Shown here: positions 40,218 to 47,380 of the stretch, piece by piece
How positions within the stretch are numbered: the stretch's first letter is position 1
Layout of the letters: each line of letters starts with the position of its first letter
Source: a virus
IMG/VR virus record: IMGVR_UViG_3300027842_000016
Span: 1 to 58,094 of that record
Strand: one strand, 5' to 3'
Length of the DNA: 58,094 bases
Made by a program: the position numbers and the translations under genes
The notes under the pieces: generated by a model
The model's database searches: none
What the model was told of the DNA's origin: nothing
The model's input: the letters and a program-made list of their open reading frames with translations, nothing else

Positions 40218-40571
40218 TTACTTCTCTTCAGATTGTGAAGGAATGTTAACCGGCTCAATCGTGGTTTCGATTGAAGGAGGGTTACCCTCCGGCTGGTGCG
40301 CTATGCGATTGATGACGAGCTTGTCTATCTGGACTACTGCTTGATCGGCCTTCGGCGCGTTGGCAAGGTATGGGACCATCTTAACGAGCAGGTGCGCCAT
40401 GTCCAGCGCGTGCCGGTCGCCCTTGGCGGCCTTGTCTAAAAACGTGGTGAGCATCTTTTCATAATCGTAACCGTGCTCCGTCAACGATTCGAGTAGCCAA
40501 ATGGTCTTTTTATTGGGCGTGCCTTTGGCACGTCCGCCATAACGGACGCCTTTAGGCTGGTGATTGCCCAT
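40218..40571 (-). CDS. putative terminase small subunit
   Basis: 117 residues from ATG 40571 with AGGAG eight bases upstream. The N-terminal YGGRAKGTPNKKT basic turn is typical of phage TerS-like and DUF5681-type DNA-binding heads. A central helical part (YEKMLTTFLDKAAKGDRHAL) is followed by an acidic, Pro-rich C-terminus. First gene of the - strand operon and upstream of TerL, although separated from it by tRNA-His. Confidence 0.7.
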   Translation of the reverse strand: MGNHQPKGVRYGGRAKGTPNKKTIWLLESLTEHGYDYEKMLTTFLDKAAKGDRHALDMAHLLVKMVPYLANAPKADQAVVQIDKLVINRIAHQPEGNPPSIETTIEPVNIPSQSEEK

Positions 40572-40732
40572 ATAAAACGCTCCTATAAGTAGAGTTGATT
40601 TAACTAAGCAGAATGTTAACGAGAGGCTAATTTGAAGCTTTTGAGGCTGGCCGTAGGCCATAAGCCCATACTGCGGCTATGCGCTATAACCAAGGAAGGG
40701 CAGATACCAACGGTGCATAAAAATGCTTACAT

Positions 40733-40794
40733 CCCCTCATATATGTATGGATACGTGACCAAAACATCAAAAACACCTCTATAACTCGTGAGTT
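40733..40794. repeat. 62-base control-region repeat, copy 1
   Basis: It aligns without gaps to 41062-41123 with about 45 of 62 identical bases. The invariant blocks are CCCTCATATA, GATACGTGACCAA and CCTCTATAA. Spacing is fully kept, as expected for protein-binding sites or duplicated promoters. Confidence 0.75.
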
Positions 40795-41061
40795 CACCCT
40801 ACAATCGTAATTATGTAAAGAAATGTTAAGCGCCCTGCACAGACTAAGCGCGGCCACAGGGCGCGAATGTCGAGCACGTCTGTAAAAAGTCCTCTCGCGC
40901 ACAGTGTCATTGATCTGACATCCTCGACGATCAGCGGGCGGCTGTCGGGGGGTTCTATCCCCTCTCCGCCCTTGCCGTCTGTGGCATCCTCGCCGTAACT
41001 CACCTCCGCCGGTTCGTCACGTCTCTGACACTACCAGCCTTTCGGCTGAAAGGTTAGCCCT

Positions 41062-41123
41062 GCCCTCATATAAGCGCTGATACGTGACCAATCCGTTTAA
41101 ATCCCCTCTATAATTCGGAGGTT
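41062..41123. repeat. 62-base control-region repeat, copy 2
   Basis: Partner of 40733-40794. It ends 23 bases before the -35 box at 41147, so a protein bound here could act on that promoter, or it may itself be a - strand promoter. Confidence 0.75.
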
Positions 41124-41146
41124 ATGTCTACATTCAAAAATAGGCC

Positions 41147-41175
41147 TTGACTTTTCGGGGTTCTGGGGCTAGACT
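41147..41175 (+). promoter_or_regulatory. sigma70-type early promoter
   Basis: TTGACT (41147-41152), 17 bases, TAGACT (41170-41175). Same -10 and spacing as the promoters at 1855 and 44791. The predicted start falls about at the AGGAGG of the first gene, 14 bases before its ATG. Confidence 0.8.
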
Positions 41176-41195
41176 AGAGCAGGAGGTTAAACACA

Positions 41196-41486
41196 ATGGA
41201 AATCAAAAGCTTAGGCCTAAAGTGGTTAGCCGTCGAGGAAGAACAAAAAGAGTTACGGGCGGTAGGTGAGCGGGTGATACTGAAGCAGGAGCGGCCACAG
41301 AAAAATTACAAGCTCGTGGATGACATACCAGTGATGACGGGATGGCTCGAAATGTTTACCATTGAAAATGATTTCTTTGACTCTCTCGGACGTAACCGCA
41401 AGGGGTCTACATTCGGTATCGAGGGACTCACAGAGTTAGGCATCAAGCTTGAAGCGTGCACGATCCTAAAACAGGAGGTAAGATAA
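41196..41486 (+). CDS. hypothetical early protein, 96 aa
   Basis: AGGAGG precedes the ATG and the early promoter lies directly upstream, making this the first early product. Charged, mixed alpha/beta (WLAVEEEQKELRAVGERVIL; DIPVMTGWLEMFTIENDFFD). No family recognised. A host-takeover role is plausible from position only. Confidence 0.68.
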   Translation: MEIKSLGLKWLAVEEEQKELRAVGERVILKQERPQKNYKLVDDIPVMTGWLEMFTIENDFFDSLGRNRKGSTFGIEGLTELGIKLEACTILKQEVR

Positions 41487-41487
41487 A

Positions 41488-41625
41488 ATGATAGGCTTAA
41501 CCTTGCTACTCATCAAGCTTGCTATCTGTGTGCCGTTGGCGATCATGGGGCTATTCGCCGTGCTGTTTGTTGTGGGGGTGGCCGTGAGAGCACCTATCGA
41601 GATCATAAAAGCGGGGGTGAAATGA
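41488..41625 (+). CDS. 45-aa membrane protein
   Basis: AGGAGGTAAGATAAA precedes the ATG. Nearly all residues form one or two hydrophobic helices (LTLLLIKLAICVPLAIMGLF), ending in a basic tail. Function unknown. Confidence 0.65.
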   Translation: MIGLTLLLIKLAICVPLAIMGLFAVLFVVGVAVRAPIEIIKAGVK

Positions 41626-41626
41626 C

Positions 41627-41836
41627 ATGCGGCCTATCCTTCGCAAGCTCATCACCACTGAAACATGGGGATGTAAAGACGGCATGGCACGGACGTTCGA
41701 GGTCTGGGTTGACCCCGTGAGGCTGATAGCGATCATGGGCGCAAAGGCAACACGCAACAAGGACCACTATAGCAAAATCGGTCATGGGGCCGTCATGGTG
41801 AAGTTGATAGACCAAAAACTACAGGAGGTCAAATAA
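41627..41836 (+). CDS. hypothetical early protein, 69 aa
   Basis: Starts one base after the previous stop. A basic, beta-rich small protein (LRKLITTETWGCKDGMARTF). No family recognised. Confidence 0.62.
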   Translation: MRPILRKLITTETWGCKDGMARTFEVWVDPVRLIAIMGAKATRNKDHYSKIGHGAVMVKLIDQKLQEVK

Positions 41837-41837
41837 C

Positions 41838-42779
41838 ATGCGCGAAGCACTCCGAAACAACAATGAAGTGGCGCACGTCTGGGCGAATCAGTCACAGGCT
41901 AGAGGGCATGGCTCGCATTTCTTCTTTGACGGTCCTAGCATCTTTTCCTATGGCCGCCATTTCGAGATAGCCCGCCATGTGTCCGGCGTTGTGCTCTTCA
42001 CCACGGATGACTATAGCGTCACTACGGCGAGACATAAGACTATCGCTATCCGTGCAGTCAACCATAAAAAGGTGTTCTTTGTTCCATCGTTCACAGACCA
42101 TAATCAAAACGCGGACCATTACGTCAAGCTGTGCGCCTCACAGACAGAGAAAGGGAAGCGAGCGAGAGAGAATAAGAAATACTATTTTCAAGACGTTGTT
42201 AGATGGAGCAATGAAGCAAGGGAATACGTCGAGCACTTCAAGAGCGAGATAACCAAAGAGCGGCGCAAGGCCATACGGTCTTTGCCAGATGACGTATTCG
42301 ACATTCTGAACGCTAAGGAATGGGCGCATGAAGCGGACTTAGCGCAGGGGCGGGCACTGCGCGAAGAGGCTAACCGGCTGAAGTGCGCGGCGCGTTACGC
42401 GATCATTGAGCAAAGGCGCAAAGAGGAAACACAAGCCTTGAACGTATGGGGCGAAGAGATACAGGACCTGACGGCGAAGGCATGGAAGGCGGGGCTAGAC
42501 CTACCGCGAGACTTCTACTATAACGACAGTCTGCCTACGCTCTTACGTGTCAAAGGAAATGACATCGAGACAACGCGGGGCGCGTATGTATCTATAGAAG
42601 AGGCTCGCACACTGTGGGGCATGATGAAGCGCGGAGAGTCTATCCAAGGATTCAAAATCAGCGGCTATGAGGTGTCCGGCGTTCATGACGGGAAGTTAAT
42701 CATAGGCTGTCACCGTATCCCCATGCGCGAAGTGGCACGCATGGCGGTTACTCTCGGCCTAGAAAGTGAGGCGGCCTAA
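41838..42779 (+). CDS. DUF8033-like early protein, 313 aa
   Basis: ACAGGAGGTCAAATAAC precedes the ATG. The N-terminal domain (VAHVWANQSQARGHGSHFFF, then IFSYGRHFEIARHV) matches the W-A-N-Q-x-Q, F-F-x-G and S-Y-G-x-H-F/Y-x-I/L-A pattern of a domain of unknown function common in phages and plasmids. A long charged helix follows (residues 150-210), then a C-terminal small domain (MKRGESIQGFKISGYEVSGV) ending in CHRIPMREV. Role unknown. Confidence 0.72.
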   Translation: MREALRNNNEVAHVWANQSQARGHGSHFFFDGPSIFSYGRHFEIARHVSGVVLFTTDDYSVTTARHKTIAIRAVNHKKVFFVPSFTDHNQNADHYVKLCASQTEKGKRARENKKYYFQDVVRWSNEAREYVEHFKSEITKERRKAIRSLPDDVFDILNAKEWAHEADLAQGRALREEANRLKCAARYAIIEQRRKEETQALNVWGEEIQDLTAKAWKAGLDLPRDFYYNDSLPTLLRVKGNDIETTRGAYVSIEEARTLWGMMKRGESIQGFKISGYEVSGVHDGKLIIGCHRIPMREVARMAVTLGLESEAA

Positions 42780-42780
42780 C

Positions 42781-42975
42781 ATGCTAGGATTGATCATATC
42801 AGCGTTGACGACGGCAAAGATAAACTATGAGGATCGGTTAGCGGCCTTGGAGGAAGAGCGCGAAGAGCAAAAGTCCTACGGGTTCGCGGATAGTGTCGCG
42901 GACATCGACGAGCAGATAAAGCATTATACGCTGTGCCATGACGAGGTAGTGAAAGCACTACAGGAGGTTAAATAG
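42781..42975 (+). CDS. hypothetical early protein, 64 aa
   Basis: Start at 42781, after the previous stop. Helical and acidic (INYEDRLAALEEEREEQKSY). No family recognised. Confidence 0.6.
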   Translation: MLGLIISALTTAKINYEDRLAALEEEREEQKSYGFADSVADIDEQIKHYTLCHDEVVKALQEVK

Positions 42976-42977
42976 CC

Positions 42978-43445
42978 ATGCGTGAAATTACTGTGAAGCT
43001 TTACCAGTTCGACGAGCTAAGCGAATCAGCGAAGGAAAAGGCCCGCGAATGGTTCAGGGATGACGGCGGCCTTATGGCTCAATGGGCCTTTGATAACGTC
43101 ATTGAAGATGCAAAGAACATAGGTCTAGACATTCACACGCTGGATGACCGGCGAGCGAATGAGGGGGAATTCACCGGCGGCGCGTTGGACTGTGCAAAGG
43201 CCATTCGAGAGAACCACGGCAAGACGTGCGAGACGTTCAAGACGGTTAGCCGGTATTGGAAGGAGTTAAACTCCAACGATGAGACGGAGCGCGAAAATTC
43301 GGAGCATGAATTCTTGCATGACCTGTTAGAGGACTACCGCGTCATGCTCAATGAGCAGATAGAGTATGACTACTCGACGGAGCAGGTAGACGAGAGCATA
43401 AGGGCGAATGAATACGAATTCACAGAGGAGGGAAAGCGAGCATGA
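42978..43445 (+). CDS. early protein resembling antitoxin-like phage family, 155 aa
   Basis: REITVKLYQFDELSESAKEK plus AREWFRDD is a widespread N-terminal pattern in phage and plasmid proteins sometimes annotated as antitoxins of stability systems. The rest is acidic and helical, consistent with DNA or protein mimicry. No toxin gene is adjacent, so the antitoxin label is not supported here. Confidence 0.65.
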   Translation: MREITVKLYQFDELSESAKEKAREWFRDDGGLMAQWAFDNVIEDAKNIGLDIHTLDDRRANEGEFTGGALDCAKAIRENHGKTCETFKTVSRYWKELNSNDETERENSEHEFLHDLLEDYRVMLNEQIEYDYSTEQVDESIRANEYEFTEEGKRA

Positions 43446-43759
43446 GGGACGCGGAGTACGACATAACCTATGGGTTACACTCGAACATACCGGCGTGTTG
43501 TATCGTGTTCTTTATGACGGAGTGGACGCGAGAGAATGAGCGCGATAGCCCGTATGCGCGGGCGGTGCATGGTGACCTAGTGCAATATGTGCCATGCCCT
43601 GAATGTTTCGCGTTACGCCGGTTCAATGGGCTAAGAGTCTGTGAGCGAGACTGCGGGCGGCGGTGCTATCAAGAGTACGGCACTCGTGAGCCTACGCCAT
43701 TAGAGCGGATGCAGATAGAAAGTGTGAGGGCTATGTGCGATGACCGACAGAGACTATAG
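43442..43759 (+). CDS. Cys-rich early protein, 105 aa
   Basis: ATGA overlap. A Cys pair in PACCIVF, then PCPECFA and RVCERDCGRRC give a probable zinc-binding domain. Basic and acidic clusters alternate. Its end overlaps the next gene by 20 bases. Function unknown. Confidence 0.62.
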   Translation: MRDAEYDITYGLHSNIPACCIVFFMTEWTRENERDSPYARAVHGDLVQYVPCPECFALRRFNGLRVCERDCGRRCYQEYGTREPTPLERMQIESVRAMCDDRQRL

Positions 43760-43910
43760 GCACTTCATGGCGTGCATGGAAGCGAACGCATTCTATAACG
43801 CCCAGTCAGTAGCACCGGCGGGCCTGGTATTCATGGACTCACGGCGCGGGGCGTTGTTTAGCTTGTTGGCTGAAGTCTACCTATCAAGAGCGGAGGTAAT
43901 ACAAAAATGA
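43740..43910 (+). CDS. 56-aa early protein
   Basis: An unlisted short ORF. It begins TDRDYRHFMACMEANAFYNA and ends LLAEVYLSRAEVIQK, mixed helical. It overlaps both neighbours, as is usual in this block. Confidence 0.58.
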   Translation: MTDRDYRHFMACMEANAFYNAQSVAPAGLVFMDSRRGALFSLLAEVYLSRAEVIQK

Positions 43911-44062
43911 AATACCGCTGGTATTGTGAGACGTGCCAAAGACCATTACAGCATGACAAGGGCCCAGACAGTAAGCTACAACACGAGATGAACCGGCACA
44001 CGGTCACGGCCTTTATCTGGCCGCCAATCGAAGCAAACGAAACGGAGGTTACAGAGGCATGA
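43907..44062 (+). CDS. 51-aa C2H2-type zinc-finger protein
   Basis: GGAGG lies nine bases upstream. YCETCQRPLQH and LQHEMNRH supply Cys2 and His residues at zinc-finger-like spacing. Possibly nucleic-acid or host-protein binding. Confidence 0.6.
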   Translation: MKYRWYCETCQRPLQHDKGPDSKLQHEMNRHTVTAFIWPPIEANETEVTEA

Positions 44063-44205
44063 CTAAGCGAGCGGAGCTGATACAGAATGTGCAAGTGACA
44101 CTATGGGAGTACAACAGGCTAGGCGGATACCGGCGGGCCTTGCGGTTTTGGTTCGCGGCCATTGCCTTAGTTCAATTCGCTAACAAAGGGGTGACACATG
44201 TTTAA
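44059..44205 (+). CDS. 48-aa early protein
   Basis: ATGA overlap with the zinc-finger gene. Basic amphipathic helix (YNRLGGYRRALRFWFAAIAL), possibly membrane-associated. Function unknown. Confidence 0.58.
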   Translation: MTKRAELIQNVQVTLWEYNRLGGYRRALRFWFAAIALVQFANKGVTHV

Positions 44206-44344
44206 CGGGATATGCACAAAGGCAACGTTACCGAATGGCGAGCACCGGCTAGACCCTGTGCGATTTGATCCATACGAAACAGAGTACAGGTGCTTAGACT
44301 GTGGCGAGACAATCATACAGTATCAGGATAGTCAAGGCTGTTAG
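44198..44344 (+). CDS. 48-aa zinc-ribbon-like early protein
   Basis: Overlaps the previous gene by 8 bases. CTKATLPNGEH and YRCLDCGETI form a half zinc ribbon. The stop lies immediately before the HNH start. Confidence 0.58.
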   Translation: MFNGICTKATLPNGEHRLDPVRFDPYETEYRCLDCGETIIQYQDSQGC

Positions 44345-44704
44345 ATGAGTAATGCTGTTAGGGATCGTGACCGGCACATGAAGGCTGTACAGCGGGCCTT
44401 AGAGTACACCGCGATAAAACCTATGCTGTGGGCCTTGGAAAAGGCCCGCAAGCCTCAAAGGCTCACAGCATGGGAGGTACAGCGTTACCGGCGTTGGCTC
44501 TTCTGGAAGTATGGCGGGGCGGAGTGCGCCTATTGTGGGCGCGTTAACCCCTTGGACTGTCTCACGATAGACCATATACAGCCTATCAGCAAGGGCGGAC
44601 CTGTGAGAGACATTTCAAACATGGTGCTTTCCTGCATCGCTTGTAACAGAGCCAAGGGCAACAAGTGGTTTACACTACAGGAGGGCGAATTATGGGCGTT
44701 GTAG
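44345..44704 (+). CDS. HNH endonuclease
   Basis: 119 residues. Classic HNH with structural zinc: CAYCGRVNPLDCLTIDHIQP, then SKGG, ISNMVLSCIACNRAKGNKW. The Asp-His pair and the N-x(8)-C-x2-C-N-x2-KG are all present. A basic N-terminal half could bind DNA. It lies far from terminase, so a homing or host-DNA-degradation role is more likely than packaging. Confidence 0.9.
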   Translation: MSNAVRDRDRHMKAVQRALEYTAIKPMLWALEKARKPQRLTAWEVQRYRRWLFWKYGGAECAYCGRVNPLDCLTIDHIQPISKGGPVRDISNMVLSCIACNRAKGNKWFTLQEGELWAL

Positions 44705-44837
44705 TGCAAGGGGGTTTTGAAGCCAGGATCAAAAGTTTAAGTCGAATCTTTTCTCACCGACGGAAAATCTTATGGATGTCAAAAAAGGGCTTGCAATTTT
44801 GGCCGACATCTGCTAGACTTGGAACGGAGGTAACACA
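44705..44837 (+). promoter_or_regulatory. promoter region (TTGCAA-17-TAGACT)
   Basis: TTGCAA at 44791-44796 and TAGACT at 44814-44819 are 17 bases apart, with TG giving an extended -10. The predicted start lies at about 44826, with GGAGG at 44826-44830 and the ATG at 44838. The preceding 80 bases contain no gene. Confidence 0.75.
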
Positions 44838-45176
44838 ATGAACATGAGCGGACTGAGAGTGGACGCACCGAAGTTCTCGACGGAAACAAAGGCCAGAATT
44901 ATTACGGTCATAGACTTCATCCGAGACGCGATCACATTGCCGGACGAGGCAGAGAAGGGCACGAGATTCAAGAGCAACGATCATGTGATATGGCTCATCG
45001 AGTCCGGCGCGACAGAGGCGGAGGTCAACGAACAGTTGAACGAAGCCGTGCGCCTTGGACTCATCGAGGCCGCGAGGTCGGACTGGTGGTACAACCATGA
45101 GAAGGACTGGGGAGATGACTACGACTACGCGGAAGAGGTAGAGGATGAGGAAGCAACGAGCGCGGATTACGAATGA
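44838..45176 (+). CDS. hypothetical protein, 112 aa
   Basis: First gene after the promoter, with GGAGG upstream. A helical N-terminal domain (TETKARIITVIDFIRDAITL; VIWLIESGATEAEVNEQLNE) is followed by a very acidic tail (DDYDYAEEVEDEEATSADYE). The tail suggests DNA mimicry or binding to a basic partner. No family recognised. Confidence 0.65.
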   Translation: MNMSGLRVDAPKFSTETKARIITVIDFIRDAITLPDEAEKGTRFKSNDHVIWLIESGATEAEVNEQLNEAVRLGLIEAARSDWWYNHEKDWGDDYDYAEEVEDEEATSADYE

Positions 45177-45514
45177 ATCCTTTACTCCTCATCGTGTCAC
45201 TCGGCACAATGACCGTGACGGCGTACCAACCGATACCGGCGCAGACGAAGCCGGAGTGCATCAACAGATACCACTGCACCACGTCCATCGACGACGGGAT
45301 CACGATGTACGGGTGCGCGGTGAGTCAAGACCTGCTTAAGTCGGGCGTCGTGAAGTACGGAGACGTGCTAAGCATTCCGAAGATCGGGCTGCGGGTGGTC
45401 AACGACACGATGAACGCGAGACACAAGCGATCAGTGGACGTGCTTGTGTTCTCATATGCGGAGGAGAAGCGGATAGGAGTCCGGCATCTGCCGGTCAGGA
45501 GGATTAGGCAATGA
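45173..45514 (+). CDS. exported 3D-domain protein (double-psi barrel)
   Basis: 113 residues. The signal-like head NPLLLIVSLGTMTVTAYQP leads to the 3D domain: MYGCAVSQDLLKSGVVKYGD, VLSIPKIGLRVVNDTMN, RHKRSVDVLVF, with the Asp in VNDTMN and in SVDV as the conserved acidic pair. The family includes MltA/RlpA-like peptidoglycan-active enzymes. It probably acts in the periplasm on the wall. Unlike the lysis candidates, it is in an early block. Confidence 0.78.
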   Translation: MNPLLLIVSLGTMTVTAYQPIPAQTKPECINRYHCTTSIDDGITMYGCAVSQDLLKSGVVKYGDVLSIPKIGLRVVNDTMNARHKRSVDVLVFSYAEEKRIGVRHLPVRRIRQ

Positions 45515-45876
45515 CCAGATCAGAGATCATGAGCCGCATACGCAGCAAGGGGAACAAATCGACGGAGCTGGCAATCATGGAAGTGCTCAAGCGCGATGGA
45601 ATCAAAGGGTGGCGAAGGCACGTAAAGGTGCTTGGGATCGACGTTGATTTTTACTTTCGATCATCACGCACGTGCCTGTTCGTCGATGGATGTTTCTGGC
45701 ACGGCTGCCCGAAGCACCTCACGTTCAGGAAGGCGATGCGTCTCCCGCTCTACTGGTACAACAAGATAGCGACGAACAAGAGACGCGACGAGAGGCAGGA
45801 GTTGTTGCTCAAGAACCAGGGCTACAAAGTGTGGCGGGTATGGGAGCACGACCTGGTGGGGGTGACCAATGGATGA
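45511..45876 (+). CDS. vsr: Vsr-type mismatch endonuclease
   Basis: 121 residues. RSEIMSRIRSKGNKSTELAI, then VDFYFRSSRTCLFVDGCFWH followed by GCPKH and WRVWEHDL match very-short-patch repair endonucleases, including the zinc-coordinating C-F-W-H-G-C-P segment and the catalytic Asp in DVDF. Vsr nicks T:G mismatches from deaminated 5-methylcytosine. No cytosine methyltransferase is seen in this genome, so it may act with a host methylase or as a general nicking enzyme. Confidence 0.9.
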   Translation: MTRSEIMSRIRSKGNKSTELAIMEVLKRDGIKGWRRHVKVLGIDVDFYFRSSRTCLFVDGCFWHGCPKHLTFRKAMRLPLYWYNKIATNKRRDERQELLLKNQGYKVWRVWEHDLVGVTNG

Positions 45877-45991
45877 CATACAGGAGTTAAAGAAATTGTT
45901 CTACCAGTCCATGCTCGCCACCGAAAGGATGAGGGCGCGGCTGGAAGAACTGAAACGGGAGGAATCAAATGAACTTCAAATCGTACCCTAA
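45869..45991 (+). CDS. 40-aa coiled-coil peptide
   Basis: It starts eight bases before the Vsr stop. DDIQELKKLFYQSMLATERM and then RARLEELKREE form one amphipathic helix. Function unknown. Confidence 0.55.
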   Translation: MDDIQELKKLFYQSMLATERMRARLEELKREESNELQIVP

Positions 45992-46115
45992 AGCCAAAGA
46001 CACACCGAGCCGCAAGACACGGAAGTCACTACGCAACACTGTGTTCAGCCACAATTACAAGATGCGGGCGAGGCTCAATCGTGAGCGTCGAAACGCCCGT
46101 CTTAACGATAATTAA
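45969..46115 (+). CDS. 48-aa very basic protein
   Basis: GGGAGGAATCAA precedes the ATG. 14 of 48 residues are Lys or Arg (KDTPSRKTRKSLRN; RARLNRERRNARLND). Likely binds DNA or RNA non-specifically. Confidence 0.55.
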   Translation: MNFKSYPKAKDTPSRKTRKSLRNTVFSHNYKMRARLNRERRNARLNDN

Positions 46116-46131
46116 CATTATAGGAGGAACT

Positions 46132-46668
46132 ATGGATAAATCAACACGAAAACGACGAATTGGTCACGTATCGGAGGTAAGTGCCGGTAACAGAGAGCGT
46201 GTCAGCAGCCATTGCCCGCCAGAAATGACGGACTCAGTGAAAGCGGCTCTCGAAGCAGAAATCGAAGCATTCAAGGCGGACCCGGCCAACGCCGAGATAG
46301 CAATACGAGAAGCACAGGCCAGTGCGAAGGGTGCACCAGTCAAAGATGACTATCAAGATTGGCTAGAGTTGCACGACTTCCGCGAGCCGCTAGAAGCAAA
46401 TCCTGACATCGTGTCCGACGAAGATGGCTTCATCTACGGACCTTCTAAGAAAGACGCTAACACGGTCAAGCTTTTGAAGGAATTTCGCCAGACTCTCACG
46501 GCACGAGAACTTCAGGTATGGAACATGGTGATGAAACATCAGTTCAGTTTGCTCAAGGCGGCAGGTCTGTTGAACATGTCGGAGTCGTCACTGCGGACTC
46601 ACCTGTGGCGGGCGACCAAGAAGTTTCACAAATTCATGGAGGACGCCAAACATGCTGGACAAGATTAA
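46132..46668 (+). CDS. sigma-70 region-4-like regulator, 178 aa
   Basis: AGGAGG precedes ATG 46132. A basic N-terminal tail and acidic middle precede a C-terminal HTH: TLTARELQVWNMVMKHQFSL then GLLNMSESSLRTHLWRATKK, the LTxRE-x-x-V-W and recognition-helix arrangement of sigma region 4 and LuxR-type domains. It could switch host RNA polymerase from early to late promoters. This is the best candidate for the late activator of the - strand operon. Confidence 0.7.
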   Translation: MDKSTRKRRIGHVSEVSAGNRERVSSHCPPEMTDSVKAALEAEIEAFKADPANAEIAIREAQASAKGAPVKDDYQDWLELHDFREPLEANPDIVSDEDGFIYGPSKKDANTVKLLKEFRQTLTARELQVWNMVMKHQFSLLKAAGLLNMSESSLRTHLWRATKKFHKFMEDAKHAGQD

Positions 46669-46846
46669 GTTCTACTGGGATTGGATTCAAAGTCTCTTAG
46701 ACATCGACGGTGACTGCATCATGCTGTGCTACACAGCCGCGATCATCTACAAGACCTTGCACTGTGGACTTAATGCGTATGACGCGGCGGCGTATGCGTC
46801 GGCGGTTGGATGCTTTGCCTATTCCAACAAGGGGAAACAGTCATGA
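46652..46846 (+). CDS. 64-aa membrane-associated protein
   Basis: Overlaps the regulator by 17 bases. Hydrophobic stretch CIMLCYTAAIIYKTLHCGLN with AYDAAAYASAVGCFA. Four Cys. Function unknown. Confidence 0.58.
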   Translation: MLDKIKFYWDWIQSLLDIDGDCIMLCYTAAIIYKTLHCGLNAYDAAAYASAVGCFAYSNKGKQS

Positions 46847-47379
46847 CAACACGAGAGAACGTAGGCCTAATCGTCGTCGGAGTCTTGGGGTGTACGCTCC
46901 TGCTTCAGCGGTGTAACCGGCCCACGACTGTCAAGGGACCGGCACAGCTCACCTATCAAGATGGCGGCAACGTCATCGACATCAAGCACAAGGACAAGAA
47001 TGGCAAGGTTATAGATCAAAAGATTTATGAGCCGGACCCAGGATCGACAGTGGTTACCACAGACAAGAATGGAAATGTGACGGTGAAGGTCCGACAGTTC
47101 GGAGTTGGGTTCGAGCCAGGATTGGGTATCGGTTATAGCGACACGCTGCGCGTCGCCTTGGATGCGAGAGTCGTCTACTTCAAACGGGCCAGCATTCACA
47201 CTGGAATCGGAATGGCCACCGACCCAAAGATGTACAGCCTTAAGTCGAATCTTTTAGACATCGTTGATCCATACGTGGGTGTCGGATATGTGCCCTGGTT
47301 GCGGTTCGCCAACACCTCACTCGTGGCGTCATACACTGCGACGAAACATGCGTTCGTTTTCGTGAGGTTCAGGTTTTAA
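46843..47379 (+). CDS. exported/outer-membrane-like protein, 178 aa
   Basis: Start at the ATG overlapping the previous TGA. A hydrophobic head (NVGLIVVGVLGCTLLLQRCN) resembles a signal or lipoprotein signal with Cys at about 17. The second half alternates strands of beta-barrel type (LGIGYSDTLRVALDARVVYF; HTGIGMATDPKM; TATKHAFVFVRFRF, ending in an aromatic residue as outer-membrane proteins do). Located before RtcB. Function unknown. Confidence 0.62.
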   Translation: MTTRENVGLIVVGVLGCTLLLQRCNRPTTVKGPAQLTYQDGGNVIDIKHKDKNGKVIDQKIYEPDPGSTVVTTDKNGNVTVKVRQFGVGFEPGLGIGYSDTLRVALDARVVYFKRASIHTGIGMATDPKMYSLKSNLLDIVDPYVGVGYVPWLRFANTSLVASYTATKHAFVFVRFRF

Positions 47380-47380
47380 C

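Larger units (their letters stand above)
40572..41195. promoter_or_regulatory. divergent control region
   Basis: 624 bases with no supported gene between the - strand structural operon and the + strand early operon. It holds two related 62-base repeats, an 8-bp inverted repeat (40830-40837 with 40857-40864), AATGTTAA at 40612 and 40822, and the + promoter at 41147. The - strand promoter for TerS should lie here too. Shared TTGGTCACGTATC and TATATGAGG words of the repeats on the - strand are candidates. Confidence 0.65.

Noticed and set aside
40684-41003. Minus-strand ORFs in the control region
   Set aside because: Low-complexity, Arg/Cys-rich frames without ribosome sites, overlapping the conserved repeats. 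Regulatory DNA explains the region better.
42978-43445. Toxin-antitoxin module
   Set aside because: The antitoxin-like naming comes from distant phage homologues. No toxin-like partner is adjacent.
44737-47255. Exact 16-base repeat TTAAGTCGAATCTTTT at 44737 and 47240
   Set aside because: A match of this length is expected about once by chance in 58 kb, and one copy is inside a coding region.
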